NCBI RefSeq assembly: GCF_016919245.1
Contig: NZ_JAFEJA010000001.1
Coordinates: 1,798,001 to 1,862,000 of the forward strand
Direction of reading: 5' to 3'
Source of the DNA: Streptomyces zhihengii
Lineage (GTDB): Bacteria > Actinomycetota > Actinomycetes > Streptomycetales > Streptomycetaceae
DNA: 64,000 bases
The stretch's first letter is position 1. Each line of letters opens with the position of its first letter. Shown in pieces: positions 27,079 through 36,352 of the stretch. The translations under genes and the position numbers were made by a program. The notes under the pieces are model-generated. The model did not search any database and was not told the DNA's origin. It was given only the letters and a program-made list of their open reading frames with translations.

Positions 27079-27165
27079 CGCTGCACCTCCACACTTGTCG
27101 TCCCGGCCATGATCGGGACGAAGGGTGGTCCGCGGAGTACCCAAGAGGGGCCGGTTCAACCGAAT

Positions 27166-27205
27166 GGGCCGGAGGGACCACCCTTACAGGGTGTCCCTCC
27201 GGCCC
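27166..27205 (-). terminator. long hairpin terminator after dxs
   Basis: GGGCCGGAGGGA and CACCC pair with GGGTG and TCCCTCCGGCCC around a TTACA loop, with one bulged C: 17 paired bases between dxs and the amino acid permease gene. Confidence 0.8.
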
Positions 27206-27281
27206 GTGGCCGGCACGTCGTGCTCACACGATCGGTGCGTGACGTCCACATCCGCCGCGCGGACGGGATGGTGGCGGGGTG

Positions 27282-29195
27282 TCAGTCGCGGACCGGCTCG
27301 ACCGCCTCGGTGCCGAGCCGTCCGTCGAGCTTGGAGACCAGACCGGTGACCTGACGGGCGATGTCCGGCGCGGTGAGACCGATCTCCGCCATGACCTCCT
27401 TGCGGGAGGCGTGGTCCAGGAAACGCGGCGGGATGCCGAAGTCGCGCAGCGGCACGTCCACGCCCGCGTCGCGCAGGGCCTGGGCGATCGCGGAGCCGAC
27501 ACCGCCGACGCGGCTGTTGTCCTCGACGGTGACGACGACCCGGTGGCGCTCGGCGAGCGGGGCGAGGGCCTCGTCCACGGGCTTGACCCAGCGGGGGTCG
27601 ACGACCGTCGTCGAGATGCCCTGGGCGTCCAGCAGACCGGCGATCTCCAGGCACATCGGGGCGAGCGCCCCGACCGACACCAGCAGGACGTCGGGCCGCT
27701 CCGTGCCGGCGTGCCGCAGGACGTCCATGCCGCCCGCCGTGCCGACGGCCTTCACCGCGGGGCCGACGGCGCCCTTGGAGAAGCGCACCACGGTCGGCGC
27801 GTCGTCCACCTCGACCGCCTCGCGGAGCTGGGCGCGCACCTGGTCGGCGTCGCGCGGGGCGGCGATCCGCAGGCCGGGCACGACCTGGAGGATCGACATG
27901 TCCCACATGCCGTTGTGGGAGGCGCCGTCCGTACCGGTGACACCGGCACGGTCGAGGACGAAGGTCACACCGCACCGGTGCAGGGCCACGTCCATCAGCA
28001 CCTGGTCGAAGGCGCGGTTCAGGAACGTCGCGTACACCGCGAAGACGGGGTGGAGGCCGCCGGTGGCGAGGCCGGCCGCGGAGACCGCGCCGTGCTGCTC
28101 GGCGATGCCGACGTCGTACACCCGGTCGGGGTACGCCTTGGCGAACTTGTCCAGGCCCACGGGCTGGAGCATCGCCGCCGTGATCGCCACGACGTCCTGG
28201 CGCTCCTTGCCGAGCTTGACCATCTCCTCGCCGAAGACGGAGGTCCAGTCCAGGCCGGAGGAGGAGATCGGCAGGCCCGTGTCGGGGTGGATCCTGCCGA
28301 CCGCGTGGAAGCGGTCCGCCTCGTCGGCGAGGGCGGGCTGGTAGCCGCGGCCCTTCTCGGTGAGGCAGTGGACGATGACCGGGCCGCCGAAGCGCTTGGC
28401 GCGGGCGAGCGCGGACTCCAGGGCCTCGATGTCGTGGCCGTCGATGGGGCCGACGTACTTCAGCCCGAGGTCCTCGAACATGCCCTGCGGGGCGATGAAG
28501 TCCTTGAGGCCCTTCTTGGCGCCGTGGAGCGTCTCGTAGAGCGGCTTCCCGACGACCGGGGTGCGCTCCAGGATGTCCTTGCCGCGGGCCAGGAAGCGCT
28601 CGTAGCCGTCGGTGGTGCGCAGCGTGGCCAGGTGGTTGGCGAGGCCGCCGATGGTGGGGGCGTAGGAGCGCTCGTTGTCGTTGACGACGATCACCAGCGG
28701 GCGGTCCTTGGCGGCGGCGATGTTGTTCAGCGCCTCCCAGGCCATACCGCCGGTCAGGGCACCGTCGCCGATGACGGCGACGACGTGGTCGTCCTTCTTC
28801 AGGACCTCGTTCGCCTTGGCGAGGCCGTCGGCCCAGCCGAGGACGGTGGAGGCGTGGGAGTTCTCGATGACGTCGTGCTCGGACTCGGCCTGGGAGGGGT
28901 AGCCGGAGAGGCCGCCCTTCATCTTCAGCTTGGAGAAGTCCTGACGTCCGGTCAGCAGCTTGTGCACATAGCTCTGGTGTCCGGTGTCCCACAGGACCTT
29001 GTCCCGGGGCGATTCGAAGACCCGGTGGAGCGCGATGGTCAGCTCGACCACACCGAGGTTGGGTCCCAGGTGACCGCCGGTCTTGGACACGGCGTCCACC
29101 AGGAAGGTCCGGATCTCTGCGGCCAGCTGCTCCAGCTGCTCCGGGCCGAGCCGGTCCAGGTCGCGCGGTCCCCTGATTCGGGAAAGCAGTGCCAC
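27282..29195 (-). CDS. dxs: 1-deoxy-D-xylulose-5-phosphate synthase
   Basis: A 637-residue thiamine-diphosphate enzyme that condenses pyruvate and glyceraldehyde 3-phosphate, the first step of the MEP isoprenoid pathway. Visible: [17 protein letters not shown], the ThDP/metal motif [25 protein letters not shown], the transketolase-type [18 protein letters not shown] and the C-terminal domain. GTG 29195 ([16 protein letters not shown]) has AAGGAGG 5 bases upstream; the extension to 29270 lacks homology. Full length for the family. Confidence 0.95.
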   Translation of the reverse strand: MALLSRIRGPRDLDRLGPEQLEQLAAEIRTFLVDAVSKTGGHLGPNLGVVELTIALHRVFESPRDKVLWDTGHQSYVHKLLTGRQDFSKLKMKGGLSGYPSQAESEHDVIENSHASTVLGWADGLAKANEVLKKDDHVVAVIGDGALTGGMAWEALNNIAAAKDRPLVIVVNDNERSYAPTIGGLANHLATLRTTDGYERFLARGKDILERTPVVGKPLYETLHGAKKGLKDFIAPQGMFEDLGLKYVGPIDGHDIEALESALARAKRFGGPVIVHCLTEKGRGYQPALADEADRFHAVGRIHPDTGLPISSSGLDWTSVFGEEMVKLGKERQDVVAITAAMLQPVGLDKFAKAYPDRVYDVGIAEQHGAVSAAGLATGGLHPVFAVYATFLNRAFDQVLMDVALHRCGVTFVLDRAGVTGTDGASHNGMWDMSILQVVPGLRIAAPRDADQVRAQLREAVEVDDAPTVVRFSKGAVGPAVKAVGTAGGMDVLRHAGTERPDVLLVSVGALAPMCLEIAGLLDAQGISTTVVDPRWVKPVDEALAPLAERHRVVVTVEDNSRVGGVGSAIAQALRDAGVDVPLRDFGIPPRFLDHASRKEVMAEIGLTAPDIARQVTGLVSKLDGRLGTEAVEPVRD

Positions 29196-29312
29196 CCGTG
29201 CCTCCTTGCATTGAGCTGATCGAGCATGCCGATTGCCCGAGTCTAATGTTCCGGCCGCGATCTTGGTCATCCGGCAGTGCGTTCTGTGTCACGGCTGTGG
29301 CACGGACGCAGC

Positions 29313-29342
29313 AGTGCCCGGCACCGTGAGGTGCCGGGCACT
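29313..29342 (-). terminator. terminator of the xylFGH operon
   Basis: AGTGCCCGGCAC, loop CGTGAG, GTGCCGGGCACT: a 12-bp perfect stem 12 bp after the xylH stop and upstream of dxs. Confidence 0.8.
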
Positions 29343-29354
29343 GGGGGGACCGGG

Positions 29355-30647
29355 TCAGGCGCGGCCTGCGGTCTTCTGGGTCTTGCGGGTGATGGAGTCG
29401 ATGACGACGGTGGCGAGGAGGACGCCGCCGGTGATCATGTACTGGATCGGGGTGGCGATGCCTTCGAGGGCGAGGCCGTACTGGATCGAGACGATGACCA
29501 TGACGCCGAGGAGGGCGTTCCAGGTGCGTCCGCGGCCGCCGAAGAGGCTGGTGCCGCCGATGACGGCGGCGGCGATGACGTTCATGAGGAGGTCGCCGGC
29601 GCCGGCGCTCTGGTTGGCGGCGGCGATCTTGGAGGCCCAGAACAGTCCGCCGACGGCGGCGAAGAGTCCGGCGAGGGCGAAGACGGACACCCGGACGGCG
29701 GTGACGTTGATACCGGCGCGGCGGGAGGCCTCGACGCTGCCGCCGAGGGCGAAGATCTTGCGTCCGTAGGCGGTGCGGCGGAGCACGAAGTCGGTGATCA
29801 CGAGCACGGCGAGGAACAGGACCAGGGCCAGCGGCAGGCCCTTGTACTGGTTGAACATCACCGCGGCGGCGAACGCGATCACCGCGAGGACGACGGTGCG
29901 CAGCACGATGTCGGACAGGGGGCGGGAGGGGACGCCGGCGGTGGCGCGGCGCTTGTTGTCGAGGAAGGAGGAGAGGAAGAAGCCGGCGACGGCGAGGGCG
30001 GCGAGGCCGTAGGCGGCGGCGACGTCGGTGAAGTAGTAGGTGGTGAGCTGTCCGACGACGCCTTCGCCGTCGAGGTTGATGGTGCCGTTCTCGCCCAGGA
30101 GCTGGAGCATGAAGCCGAGCCAGAACAGCAGGCCGGCGAGGGTGACGGCGAACGCGGGGGCGCCGATCTTGGCGAAGAAGAAGCCGTGCAGGGCGCCGAT
30201 CGCGGCGCCGCTCACGAGGGCGACCAGGACGGCGAGCCATTCGTTCATGCCGTGGGTGACCGACAGGACGGCGACGATGGCGCCGGAGACGCCGGACACG
30301 GAGCCGACGGACAGGTCGATCTCGCCGAGGAGGAGGACGAAGATGATGCCGACGGCCATCATGCCGGTGGCGACCATGGTCACGGCGATGTTGGACAGGT
30401 TCTCCGCGGAGAGGAACTGCCCGTTCATGCTCTGGAAGATCACCGCGATGACGATCAGGCCGATGACGACCGGGATCGAGCCGAGGTCGCCGGCGTGGAG
30501 CTTGCGCCGGAACTCCGACAGGTAGCCCTTCAGGCCCTGCTCGCGCACCAGCAGGCGGGGGTCGACCGCGGTGACCGCGTCGTGCGCGGCCTCCGGGTTG
30601 CCGACCGGCACGTCCGCGGTGGTGGTGGTCTTGTCGATGCCGGTCAC
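29355..30647 (-). CDS. xylH: sugar ABC transporter permease XylH
   Basis: A 430-residue permease of the ribose/xylose (RbsC/XylH) family with ten or more helices, including VVIGLIVIAVIFQSMN, TGMMAVGIIFVLLLGEIDLS (family hallmark GEIDLSVGS) and the EAA-like AGINVTAVRVSVFALAGLFA. GTG 30647 overlaps the xylG stop (GTGA). Together with XylF and XylG it should import xylose or a related pentose. The layout matches S. coelicolor SCO6009-6011. Confidence 0.9.
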   Translation of the reverse strand: MTGIDKTTTTADVPVGNPEAAHDAVTAVDPRLLVREQGLKGYLSEFRRKLHAGDLGSIPVVIGLIVIAVIFQSMNGQFLSAENLSNIAVTMVATGMMAVGIIFVLLLGEIDLSVGSVSGVSGAIVAVLSVTHGMNEWLAVLVALVSGAAIGALHGFFFAKIGAPAFAVTLAGLLFWLGFMLQLLGENGTINLDGEGVVGQLTTYYFTDVAAAYGLAALAVAGFFLSSFLDNKRRATAGVPSRPLSDIVLRTVVLAVIAFAAAVMFNQYKGLPLALVLFLAVLVITDFVLRRTAYGRKIFALGGSVEASRRAGINVTAVRVSVFALAGLFAAVGGLFWASKIAAANQSAGAGDLLMNVIAAAVIGGTSLFGGRGRTWNALLGVMVIVSIQYGLALEGIATPIQYMITGGVLLATVVIDSITRKTQKTAGRA

Positions 30648-31423
30648 TTCTGGACCTCCGCGTTGCGCGCCGCACGGCGGGTCACGGCGTTGTCCGTGGC
30701 ACCGGTGATGGCGGAGATGATCTCTTCCTGCGAGGTCGACTTCACGTCGAACACACCGTTGTTGCGGCCCAGCCGCAGCACCGCGACCTTGTCCGCGACG
30801 GCCTTCACATCCGCCATGTTGTGGCTGATGAGGATCACCGCGTGACCCCGCTCGCGCAGCCGTTCCACCAGGTCCAGGACCTGCGCGGTCTGCTCCACGC
30901 CCAGCGCCGCGGTCGGCTCGTCCAGGATCACCAGCTTCGGCGCGCCCAGCATCGAACGGGCGATCGCCACCGTCTGACGCTGACCGCCCGACAGCGACGC
31001 GATCGGGATCCGCACACTCGGGATCCGGATCGACAGCGTCTTCAGCAGCTCCAGCGCACGCCGCTCCATCTCCACCTCGTCCAGGACACCGCGCTTGCGC
31101 AGCTCCCGGCCGAGGTAGAGGTTGCCGACGACGTCGATGTTGTCGCACAGCGCGAGGTCCTGGTAGACCGTCGCGATGCCCAGGTCCTGGGCGTCGTGGG
31201 GGCGGGTGATGGAGACCTTGCGGCCCTCCCACTCGATCGCGCCCTCGTCGATCGGGTGCACACCGGCGATCGTCTTGACCAGCGTGGACTTTCCGGCACC
31301 GTTGTCACCCACCAGGGCGACCACCTCACCGGCGTGGACCTCAAGCTCTACGTCGGTGAGCGCCTGGACGGCACCGAACCGCTTGGAGACCCCGCGCAAC
31401 GCCAACACGGGCGTAGCGGACAC
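30644..31423 (-). CDS. xylG: sugar ABC transporter ATP-binding protein XylG
   Basis: A 259-residue single-domain sugar ABC ATPase: Walker A GDNGAGKST, signature LSGGQRQ, Walker B LVILDEPTAAL and H-loop SHNMAD. Unlike E. coli XylG (two ATPase domains) this actinobacterial form has one. GTG 31423 has GGAG 9 bases upstream; the ATG at 31432 directly abuts that site and earlier starts lack homology. A 320-bp gap holding hairpins separates it from xylF. Confidence 0.88.
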   Translation of the reverse strand: MSATPVLALRGVSKRFGAVQALTDVELEVHAGEVVALVGDNGAGKSTLVKTIAGVHPIDEGAIEWEGRKVSITRPHDAQDLGIATVYQDLALCDNIDVVGNLYLGRELRKRGVLDEVEMERRALELLKTLSIRIPSVRIPIASLSGGQRQTVAIARSMLGAPKLVILDEPTAALGVEQTAQVLDLVERLRERGHAVILISHNMADVKAVADKVAVLRLGRNNGVFDVKSTSQEEIISAITGATDNAVTRRAARNAEVQK

Positions 31424-31690
31424 GTGAACCATCTCCTTCGCCGCCTGACCGGCGGGGATCCCGCACCCCCCGCTGTCTGGGGGCGGCACGGTGGCTGAGC
31501 AGTACGAACCGCGTGCGGACGACACCACACGCGAGTGTCCCCCCGGCATCCCGTCCCCGCAGCGGGGGCTGAAGGACGGAGACGGGACACCGAAAGGCTT
31601 CCACGGGACGACAACCGCCCCGGAAGGAACCGGAGCCCTGTGGGCGCCGCCGGCCTGTGCGGCCTCGGCGCGGGCTCCTCGAGCGGCCCT

Positions 31691-31714
31691 GGGGCACGGT
31701 GGGGGCCGTGCCCC
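31691..31714 (-). terminator. attenuator-like hairpin between xylF and xylG
   Basis: GGGGCACGG, loop TGGGGG, CCGTGCCCC, 30 bp after the xylF stop. The rest of the gap (31424-31744) holds only further short GC hairpins (for example CCCCGC/GCGGGG near 31556-31568) and no gene. Partial termination here would make the binding protein more abundant than the ATPase and permease. Confidence 0.55.
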
Positions 31715-31744
31715 GAGGGGGGTGACCCCCGGGGCCCGGGCGGA

Positions 31745-32857
31745 CTACTTCAGACCGAGCTGGTCGCACGCCGCCTTGAACTTCGGGGTGCAGATCTCCT
31801 GGACCGTGTAGACGCCGTCCTTGACGACCGTGTCCTGGATGTTGTCCTTGGTCAGGGAGACGACCGGGACGAGGACGGACGGGACGCCCTTGGTGGTGGG
31901 GCTGTCGACCTTGGAGGTGGCGACCGAGTCGAGCGACTCGCCCTTGGCGAGGGCGACGGCCATCTCGGCGGCCGCGGCGGCCTCCGGCGCGTACGGCTTG
32001 TAGACGCTCATGAACTGCTCACCCGCGACGATGCGCTGCACACCGGCGAGCTCGGCGTCCTGGCCGGTGACGGGCGGGAGCGGGGTGATGCCGGCGGCCT
32101 TGAGGGCGGTGATGATGCCGCCGGCCATGCCGTCGTTGGCGGAGTACACGCCGACGATCTTGTCCTTGCCGAGGGCCGAGATCGCCGCCTCCATGTTGGC
32201 GTTGGCGTTCTCCGGCTTCCACTCCTTGGTGTCGTACTCCTTGCCGACGGTGACCTTGCCGTCGAGCTCGGCGTGCGCGCCCTTCTTGAACAGCGCGGCG
32301 TTCGGGTCGGTGATCGCGCCGTTCATCATCACGATCTGGCCGCCCTTGGCCTTGTCGCCCAGGGCCTCCACGAGGGCCTTGCCCTGGACGTGGCCGACCT
32401 CTTCGTTGTCGAAGGAGGTGTAGGCGTCGATCGGGCCCTCGGCCAGGCGGTCGAAGGCGACGACGGGGATGCCGGCGTCCTTGGCCTTCTTCACACCGCC
32501 GGCGATGGCCTTCGAGTCGACCGCGTCCACGATCAGGGCGTCGACCTTGTTGGTGATCATGGTGTCGACCTGCTGCGTCTGCAGCGTGGCGTCCTGCTTG
32601 GCGTTGGCGTAGACGACCTTGGCCTTGTTGTTCGTCAGCTCGGCGATCTTCTTCTCGATCAGCGGCTTGTCGAACTTCTCGTAGCGGGCCGTCTGGTTCT
32701 CCGGAAGGAGAAGGCCGATCGTGATGTCGTCGCCCTTCTTCTCCGCGGACTCCTTGGTGCTGTCGCCGGACTCCTTGGCACTGCCGCACGCGGCGAGCGA
32801 GACGGCCATGGCGGTGGCGGCAGCGGCAACGGCGGCACGACGCAGATGTGCGTTCAC
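31745..32857 (-). CDS. xylF: xylose-type ABC transporter substrate-binding lipoprotein XylF
   Basis: A 370-residue lipoprotein: signal AVAAAATAMAVSLAAC with lipobox LAAC, then a type-1 periplasmic-binding fold (ITIGLLLPENQTARYEKFDKPLIEKKI, ALIVDAVDSKAIAGGVKKAKDAGIPVVAFDRLA, VGVYSANDGMAGGIITALKAAG). The GLLLPE and DR elements are those of XylF-like pentose binders. GTG 32857 has GGAGG 8 bases upstream. It is first in the xylFGH operon, immediately downstream of the rok7B7 regulator gene. Confidence 0.92.
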   Translation of the reverse strand: MNAHLRRAAVAAAATAMAVSLAACGSAKESGDSTKESAEKKGDDITIGLLLPENQTARYEKFDKPLIEKKIAELTNNKAKVVYANAKQDATLQTQQVDTMITNKVDALIVDAVDSKAIAGGVKKAKDAGIPVVAFDRLAEGPIDAYTSFDNEEVGHVQGKALVEALGDKAKGGQIVMMNGAITDPNAALFKKGAHAELDGKVTVGKEYDTKEWKPENANANMEAAISALGKDKIVGVYSANDGMAGGIITALKAAGITPLPPVTGQDAELAGVQRIVAGEQFMSVYKPYAPEAAAAAEMAVALAKGESLDSVATSKVDSPTTKGVPSVLVPVVSLTKDNIQDTVVKDGVYTVQEICTPKFKAACDQLGLK

Positions 32858-32934
32858 GATGTAAACCTCCCTGACGAGGCCGCGTCGTTGCGGCCGAGGT
32901 GGCTGGAAGTCAACTCCGCCCCGCCGCCGCCGTC

Positions 32935-32949
32935 AAGGAGTAAATCCTT
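32935..32949. promoter_or_regulatory. candidate ROK operator in the xylF promoter
   Basis: AAGGA-GTAAA-TCCTT is an inverted repeat in the 121-bp rok7B7-xylF gap, followed by TAACGAG. It is a plausible Rok7B7 binding site controlling xylFGH. Rok7B7 is reported to control the xylFGH genes in S. coelicolor; the exact site is my inference. Confidence 0.45.
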
Positions 32950-32978
32950 AACGAGATGACAACGGTGCCATCCGTTAT

Positions 32979-34187
32979 CTAAGTGAAGGCGAGCGCACCG
33001 GCAGGCACGGCCGTGTCAGCTCCCTGCAAAAGCGTCGAATCGCCCATCTCGCTGAGCACCAGGGCCAGCGCGCCGAGCACCTCGGCACGTCCGCCGAGGG
33101 CCCCGGGCGCCACCGAGAGCTGCCGCGCCGCGCTGGGGATGGCGTAGCGCGAGACGGACTCGCGGATCGGCCCCAGCACCAGTTCGCCGGCCTCCGCCAG
33201 ATCGCCGCCGAGCACCACCCGGCTGGGGTTGAGCAGATTGCAGAGGTTGGCCACACCGCTGCCGATGTGCCGGCCCACGTCGGCCACCACCCGGCGGCAG
33301 CCGGGGTCGCCCTCCCTGGCGAGCTGCACCACCCGCTCCATGGTCAGGTCGGTGCCGTGGCTCGGCTGGAGCAGCGGCAGGACGTAGCGGGCGGCGGCGA
33401 AGGTCTCCAGGCAGCCGCGGTTGCCGCAGCGGCACACCGGACCGGACTCGTCCAGCGTGATGTGCCCGATCTCGCCGGCGGTGCCGCCCGGGCCCCGGTA
33501 GATCTGACCCTCTATGACCAGCCCGGCGCCCACGCCGCTGGCGACCTTGATGTACGCGAGGTCCTTCACCCCGCGCCCGGCGCCCCACACCAGCTCGCCG
33601 AGCGCGCCGAGGTTGGCGTCGTTGTCGACGTAGACCGGGACGCCGAGGCGTGCGGAGAGCTCCTCGCTCGGGTTGATCCCCGTCCAGCCCGGCAGGATCG
33701 CCGTGGACCCGAGGGTGCCCGATTCGACGTCGATCGGGCCGGGCACGCCCAGGCCCACGCCGACCACCTTGTCCGGGCTGATGCCGGTGGCCTCGATCAG
33801 CCGCTTGACGAGCACCTCGGCCCGCCCGAAGCCCTCCGCGGACGAGGCGTCCACGTCCAGCGGCTCCGACTCCTCGGCGAGCACCTGGTGCGCGAGGTTG
33901 CCGACGGCGACCCGCAGATGGGTGTGCCCGAAGTCGACGCCGATCACGATGCCCGCGTCCCCGCTGAGCGAGACGCTGCGGGCCCGGCGGCCGCCCGCGG
34001 AGGTGGGCGTCACCTCGACCGTGCCGCCGTCCTTGAGCTCACGCACGATGTTGGAGACCGTGGCCGCGGAGAGCCCGGTGGTCCGGGCGATCTCCGCCTG
34101 CGTGAGCGAGCCGGCCATGCGCACGGCGCGCACGACCCGCTCGAGGTTGGCCCGGTGCAGAGATGTCTGCGATCCCGGAGTCTCCAT
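32979..34187 (-). CDS. rok7B7: ROK-family transcriptional regulator Rok7B7
   Basis: A 402-residue regulator. The winged HTH is at the N-terminus (LTQAEIARTTGLSAATVSNIVRELKDGG), followed by a sugar-kinase-like ROK domain with VIGVDFGHTHLRVAVG, VGVGLGVPGPID, VDNDANLGALGE and the zinc motif CRCGNRGCLE. It is orthologous by sequence and position to SCO6008, a pleiotropic regulator of carbon control and antibiotics that controls xylFGH. ATG 34187 (METPGSQTSLHRANL) is preferred; the GTG at 34199 overlaps the AGGAG. The start-proximal region carries a palindrome (34278-34292) that may be an autoregulatory site. Confidence 0.9.
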   Translation of the reverse strand: METPGSQTSLHRANLERVVRAVRMAGSLTQAEIARTTGLSAATVSNIVRELKDGGTVEVTPTSAGGRRARSVSLSGDAGIVIGVDFGHTHLRVAVGNLAHQVLAEESEPLDVDASSAEGFGRAEVLVKRLIEATGISPDKVVGVGLGVPGPIDVESGTLGSTAILPGWTGINPSEELSARLGVPVYVDNDANLGALGELVWGAGRGVKDLAYIKVASGVGAGLVIEGQIYRGPGGTAGEIGHITLDESGPVCRCGNRGCLETFAAARYVLPLLQPSHGTDLTMERVVQLAREGDPGCRRVVADVGRHIGSGVANLCNLLNPSRVVLGGDLAEAGELVLGPIRESVSRYAIPSAARQLSVAPGALGGRAEVLGALALVLSEMGDSTLLQGADTAVPAGALAFT

Positions 34188-34277
34188 CGACTCATCCACT
34201 CCTGCCCCCGGTGGACGGCACGACGACCGTCCCCGGCCGGGGCCACCACAAGGGAACCCCGACGTCTCTCCAACTTG

Positions 34278-34292
34278 TGAACTCTGAGTTCA
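34278..34292. promoter_or_regulatory. 15-bp palindrome upstream of rok7B7
   Basis: TGAACTC-T-GAGTTCA is a perfect inverted repeat extended imperfectly by TTG/CAA, 91 bp upstream of the rok7B7 start. Candidate autoregulatory operator. Confidence 0.5.
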
Positions 34293-34429
34293 ACTCTCGG
34301 GGGGTTATTCCGTCAAGACCTTGAGCGGGGGCAACCTCCAATGAGCGACGCGGCGCGCCGGGGCCGGACGTGCCGGGGCCCCGCCGCACTGGTGCGCGAC
34401 GGGGCCCGGTACACAGGGTTACGGGCGGG

Positions 34430-35374
34430 TCACTTCAGGGTGCCGGCCGTGAGGCCGGACTGGACCTGCCGCTGGAACGAGAGGTAGACGACGATGACCG
34501 GGAGCATCGCGATCGTCATGCCGGCGAAGATCACCGGCAGGTCGCCCTCGTAGCCCTGCTGCTGGTTGAGGAGCACCAGGCCCTGGGTGAGCACCGAGCG
34601 GTCCTTGTCGAAGCCGCTCTGCTGCTGCATCAGGGTCATCGGCAGGATGTACTGGTTCCACTGGCCGAGGACGTTGAAGATGCCGACGCTCAGCAGGCCG
34701 GGCTTCGCCATCGGGACCATCACCTGGAAGAAGATCCGGGTGTGCGAGGCGCCGTCGATGACGGCGGCCTCGTGGATCGCGGTCGGCAGCGTCCGGAAGA
34801 ACGCGTGCATGAAGAAGACCGTGAACGGCAGCGAGTAGGCGACGTACACGAGGATCAGGCCCTGGTACGTGTTGAGCATGCCGAGCATGTCGATGAGGAA
34901 GTACAGGGGCACCAGGCCCAGGTACACCGGGAACATCGCGCCGGCCACGAAGAAGTAGTAGAAGAAGCGGTTGCCCGGGAACTCGTAGCGCGCCAGGACG
35001 TAGGCCGCCATCGCGCCGAGCAGCATGGTCAGCGGGATCGAGAAGACGAGCACGATCAGGGTGTTGGCGAAGTAGTCGCCGATGCCCTTCTCCCAGGCCC
35101 GCCCGAAGGCGTCGAAGTTCCAGTTCGACGGCCACGACCAGGCGCTGGAGCCGATCTCCGTGTCGGTCTTGAACGAACCGAGCAGCAGCCAGATCAGCGG
35201 CAGCACGATCATCACGGACCACAGGATGAGGAAGCCGTGCGAGAAGACGTTGAGGACCTTGCCCTCGTCGTCGCCCTTCCCGCCGGCTCCCTGGGGCCGG
35301 GCGCCGTTCTTCGCGTCGCGCGGGCCGGGGACGGCGTCCTTGGCGACGCCGTCGATCGTCCGGGTGTTCGACAT
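34430..35374 (-). CDS. ngcG: carbohydrate ABC permease (NgcG-type, MalG family)
   Basis: A 314-residue inner-membrane subunit with about six helices and the cytoplasmic EAA loop (HEAAVIDGASHTRIFFQVMVPMAKP) that contacts the ATPase. It pairs with the upstream permease and lipoprotein genes; no ATPase gene is present, so the shared MsiK ATPase is expected to energise it (known for this Streptomyces importer type). It lies 15 bp after the ngcF stop; its own downstream 242-bp gap leads to rok7B7. Confidence 0.85.
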   Translation of the reverse strand: MSNTRTIDGVAKDAVPGPRDAKNGARPQGAGGKGDDEGKVLNVFSHGFLILWSVMIVLPLIWLLLGSFKTDTEIGSSAWSWPSNWNFDAFGRAWEKGIGDYFANTLIVLVFSIPLTMLLGAMAAYVLARYEFPGNRFFYYFFVAGAMFPVYLGLVPLYFLIDMLGMLNTYQGLILVYVAYSLPFTVFFMHAFFRTLPTAIHEAAVIDGASHTRIFFQVMVPMAKPGLLSVGIFNVLGQWNQYILPMTLMQQQSGFDKDRSVLTQGLVLLNQQQGYEGDLPVIFAGMTIAMLPVIVVYLSFQRQVQSGLTAGTLK

Positions 35375-35389
35375 GGCGTGGTTCCCCGC

Positions 35390-36322
35390 TCAGTATTCGA
35401 TGCGCTCGCGGCGGCTGATCCGCAGCGTGACGAGGGACAGGATCAGCGTGAGGCCCAGGATCACGACGCCCATGGCGCAGGCGTAGCCGCTCTTCCCGAA
35501 GGAGAGGAAGTTACGCATCAGATAGGTCGCCATGACCTCGCTGTTGTGGTCCGGTCCGCCGCCGTAGCTGTTGCCCGGGGTCATGACCGAGATCAGGGCG
35601 AAGCAGTCCATCGCCAGGATCGCGAGATAGACCCAGGCCGTCTGGACGGTGTCCCACAGCAGCGGCAGCGTGACCCGGAAGAAGGACTGGGTGCGGCTGG
35701 CGCCGTCGAGCAGGGCGGCCTCGTAGATCTCCTTGGGCACCGACTGCATGGCGGCGGAGAACAGGACCAGGTAGAAGCCGACGCCCCACCACAGGAGGAC
35801 GAAGGCCACGCACCACAGCACGAGATCGGGCTCGTTGAGCCATTCGATGGGGTGCGCGGGGTCGGAGAGTCCGAGTTTGATGAAGACGCCGTTGATGAGT
35901 CCGGCGACGTCACCCCGGTAGATCGCCCGCCACAGGACGGCGAGGATCGCGATGGACAGCACGTGCGGGACGAAGAACAGGATCTTGTAGAAGCCCGATC
36001 CCGCGACGCCGCGGATTCCGCCGGCGCCGCCCCGCCCGCCCACGTTCACCATGTAGGCGAAGAAGAGGGCGAGCAGGATGGTCGCGACGGGGAGGAAGAA
36101 CAGGAGCAGGATGTTGTGCCACAGAGCCTTCAGGAACACCGAGTCCGAGAACAGCGCGGTGTAGTTGTCGAGGCCGACGAAACTCATCTCCTGCGACTGG
36201 CCCTGCCAGTTCGTGAAGGAGTATCCGAAGGTCTGCATGTACGGCCAGATCATGAAGACCGCGTACAGCACGACCGGTACGATCAGAAAACCGGTGACGA
36301 ACCGGTACTTTCCCTGTTGCAT
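35390..36322 (-). CDS. ngcF: carbohydrate ABC permease (NgcF-type, MalF family)
   Basis: A 310-residue permease with six or more helices and the EAA motif YEAALLDGASRTQSFFRVTLPLLWD. It forms the second membrane subunit of the importer with NgcG. Positioned between the binding-lipoprotein gene and ngcG, 30 bp after ngcE. The layout matches S. coelicolor SCO6005-6007, reported to import N,N'-diacetylchitobiose/N-acetylglucosamine. Confidence 0.85.
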   Translation of the reverse strand: MQQGKYRFVTGFLIVPVVLYAVFMIWPYMQTFGYSFTNWQGQSQEMSFVGLDNYTALFSDSVFLKALWHNILLLFFLPVATILLALFFAYMVNVGGRGGAGGIRGVAGSGFYKILFFVPHVLSIAILAVLWRAIYRGDVAGLINGVFIKLGLSDPAHPIEWLNEPDLVLWCVAFVLLWWGVGFYLVLFSAAMQSVPKEIYEAALLDGASRTQSFFRVTLPLLWDTVQTAWVYLAILAMDCFALISVMTPGNSYGGGPDHNSEVMATYLMRNFLSFGKSGYACAMGVVILGLTLILSLVTLRISRRERIEY

Positions 36323-36352
36323 GGCACCCTGCCCCTGGATTCCCGGCCTCGG

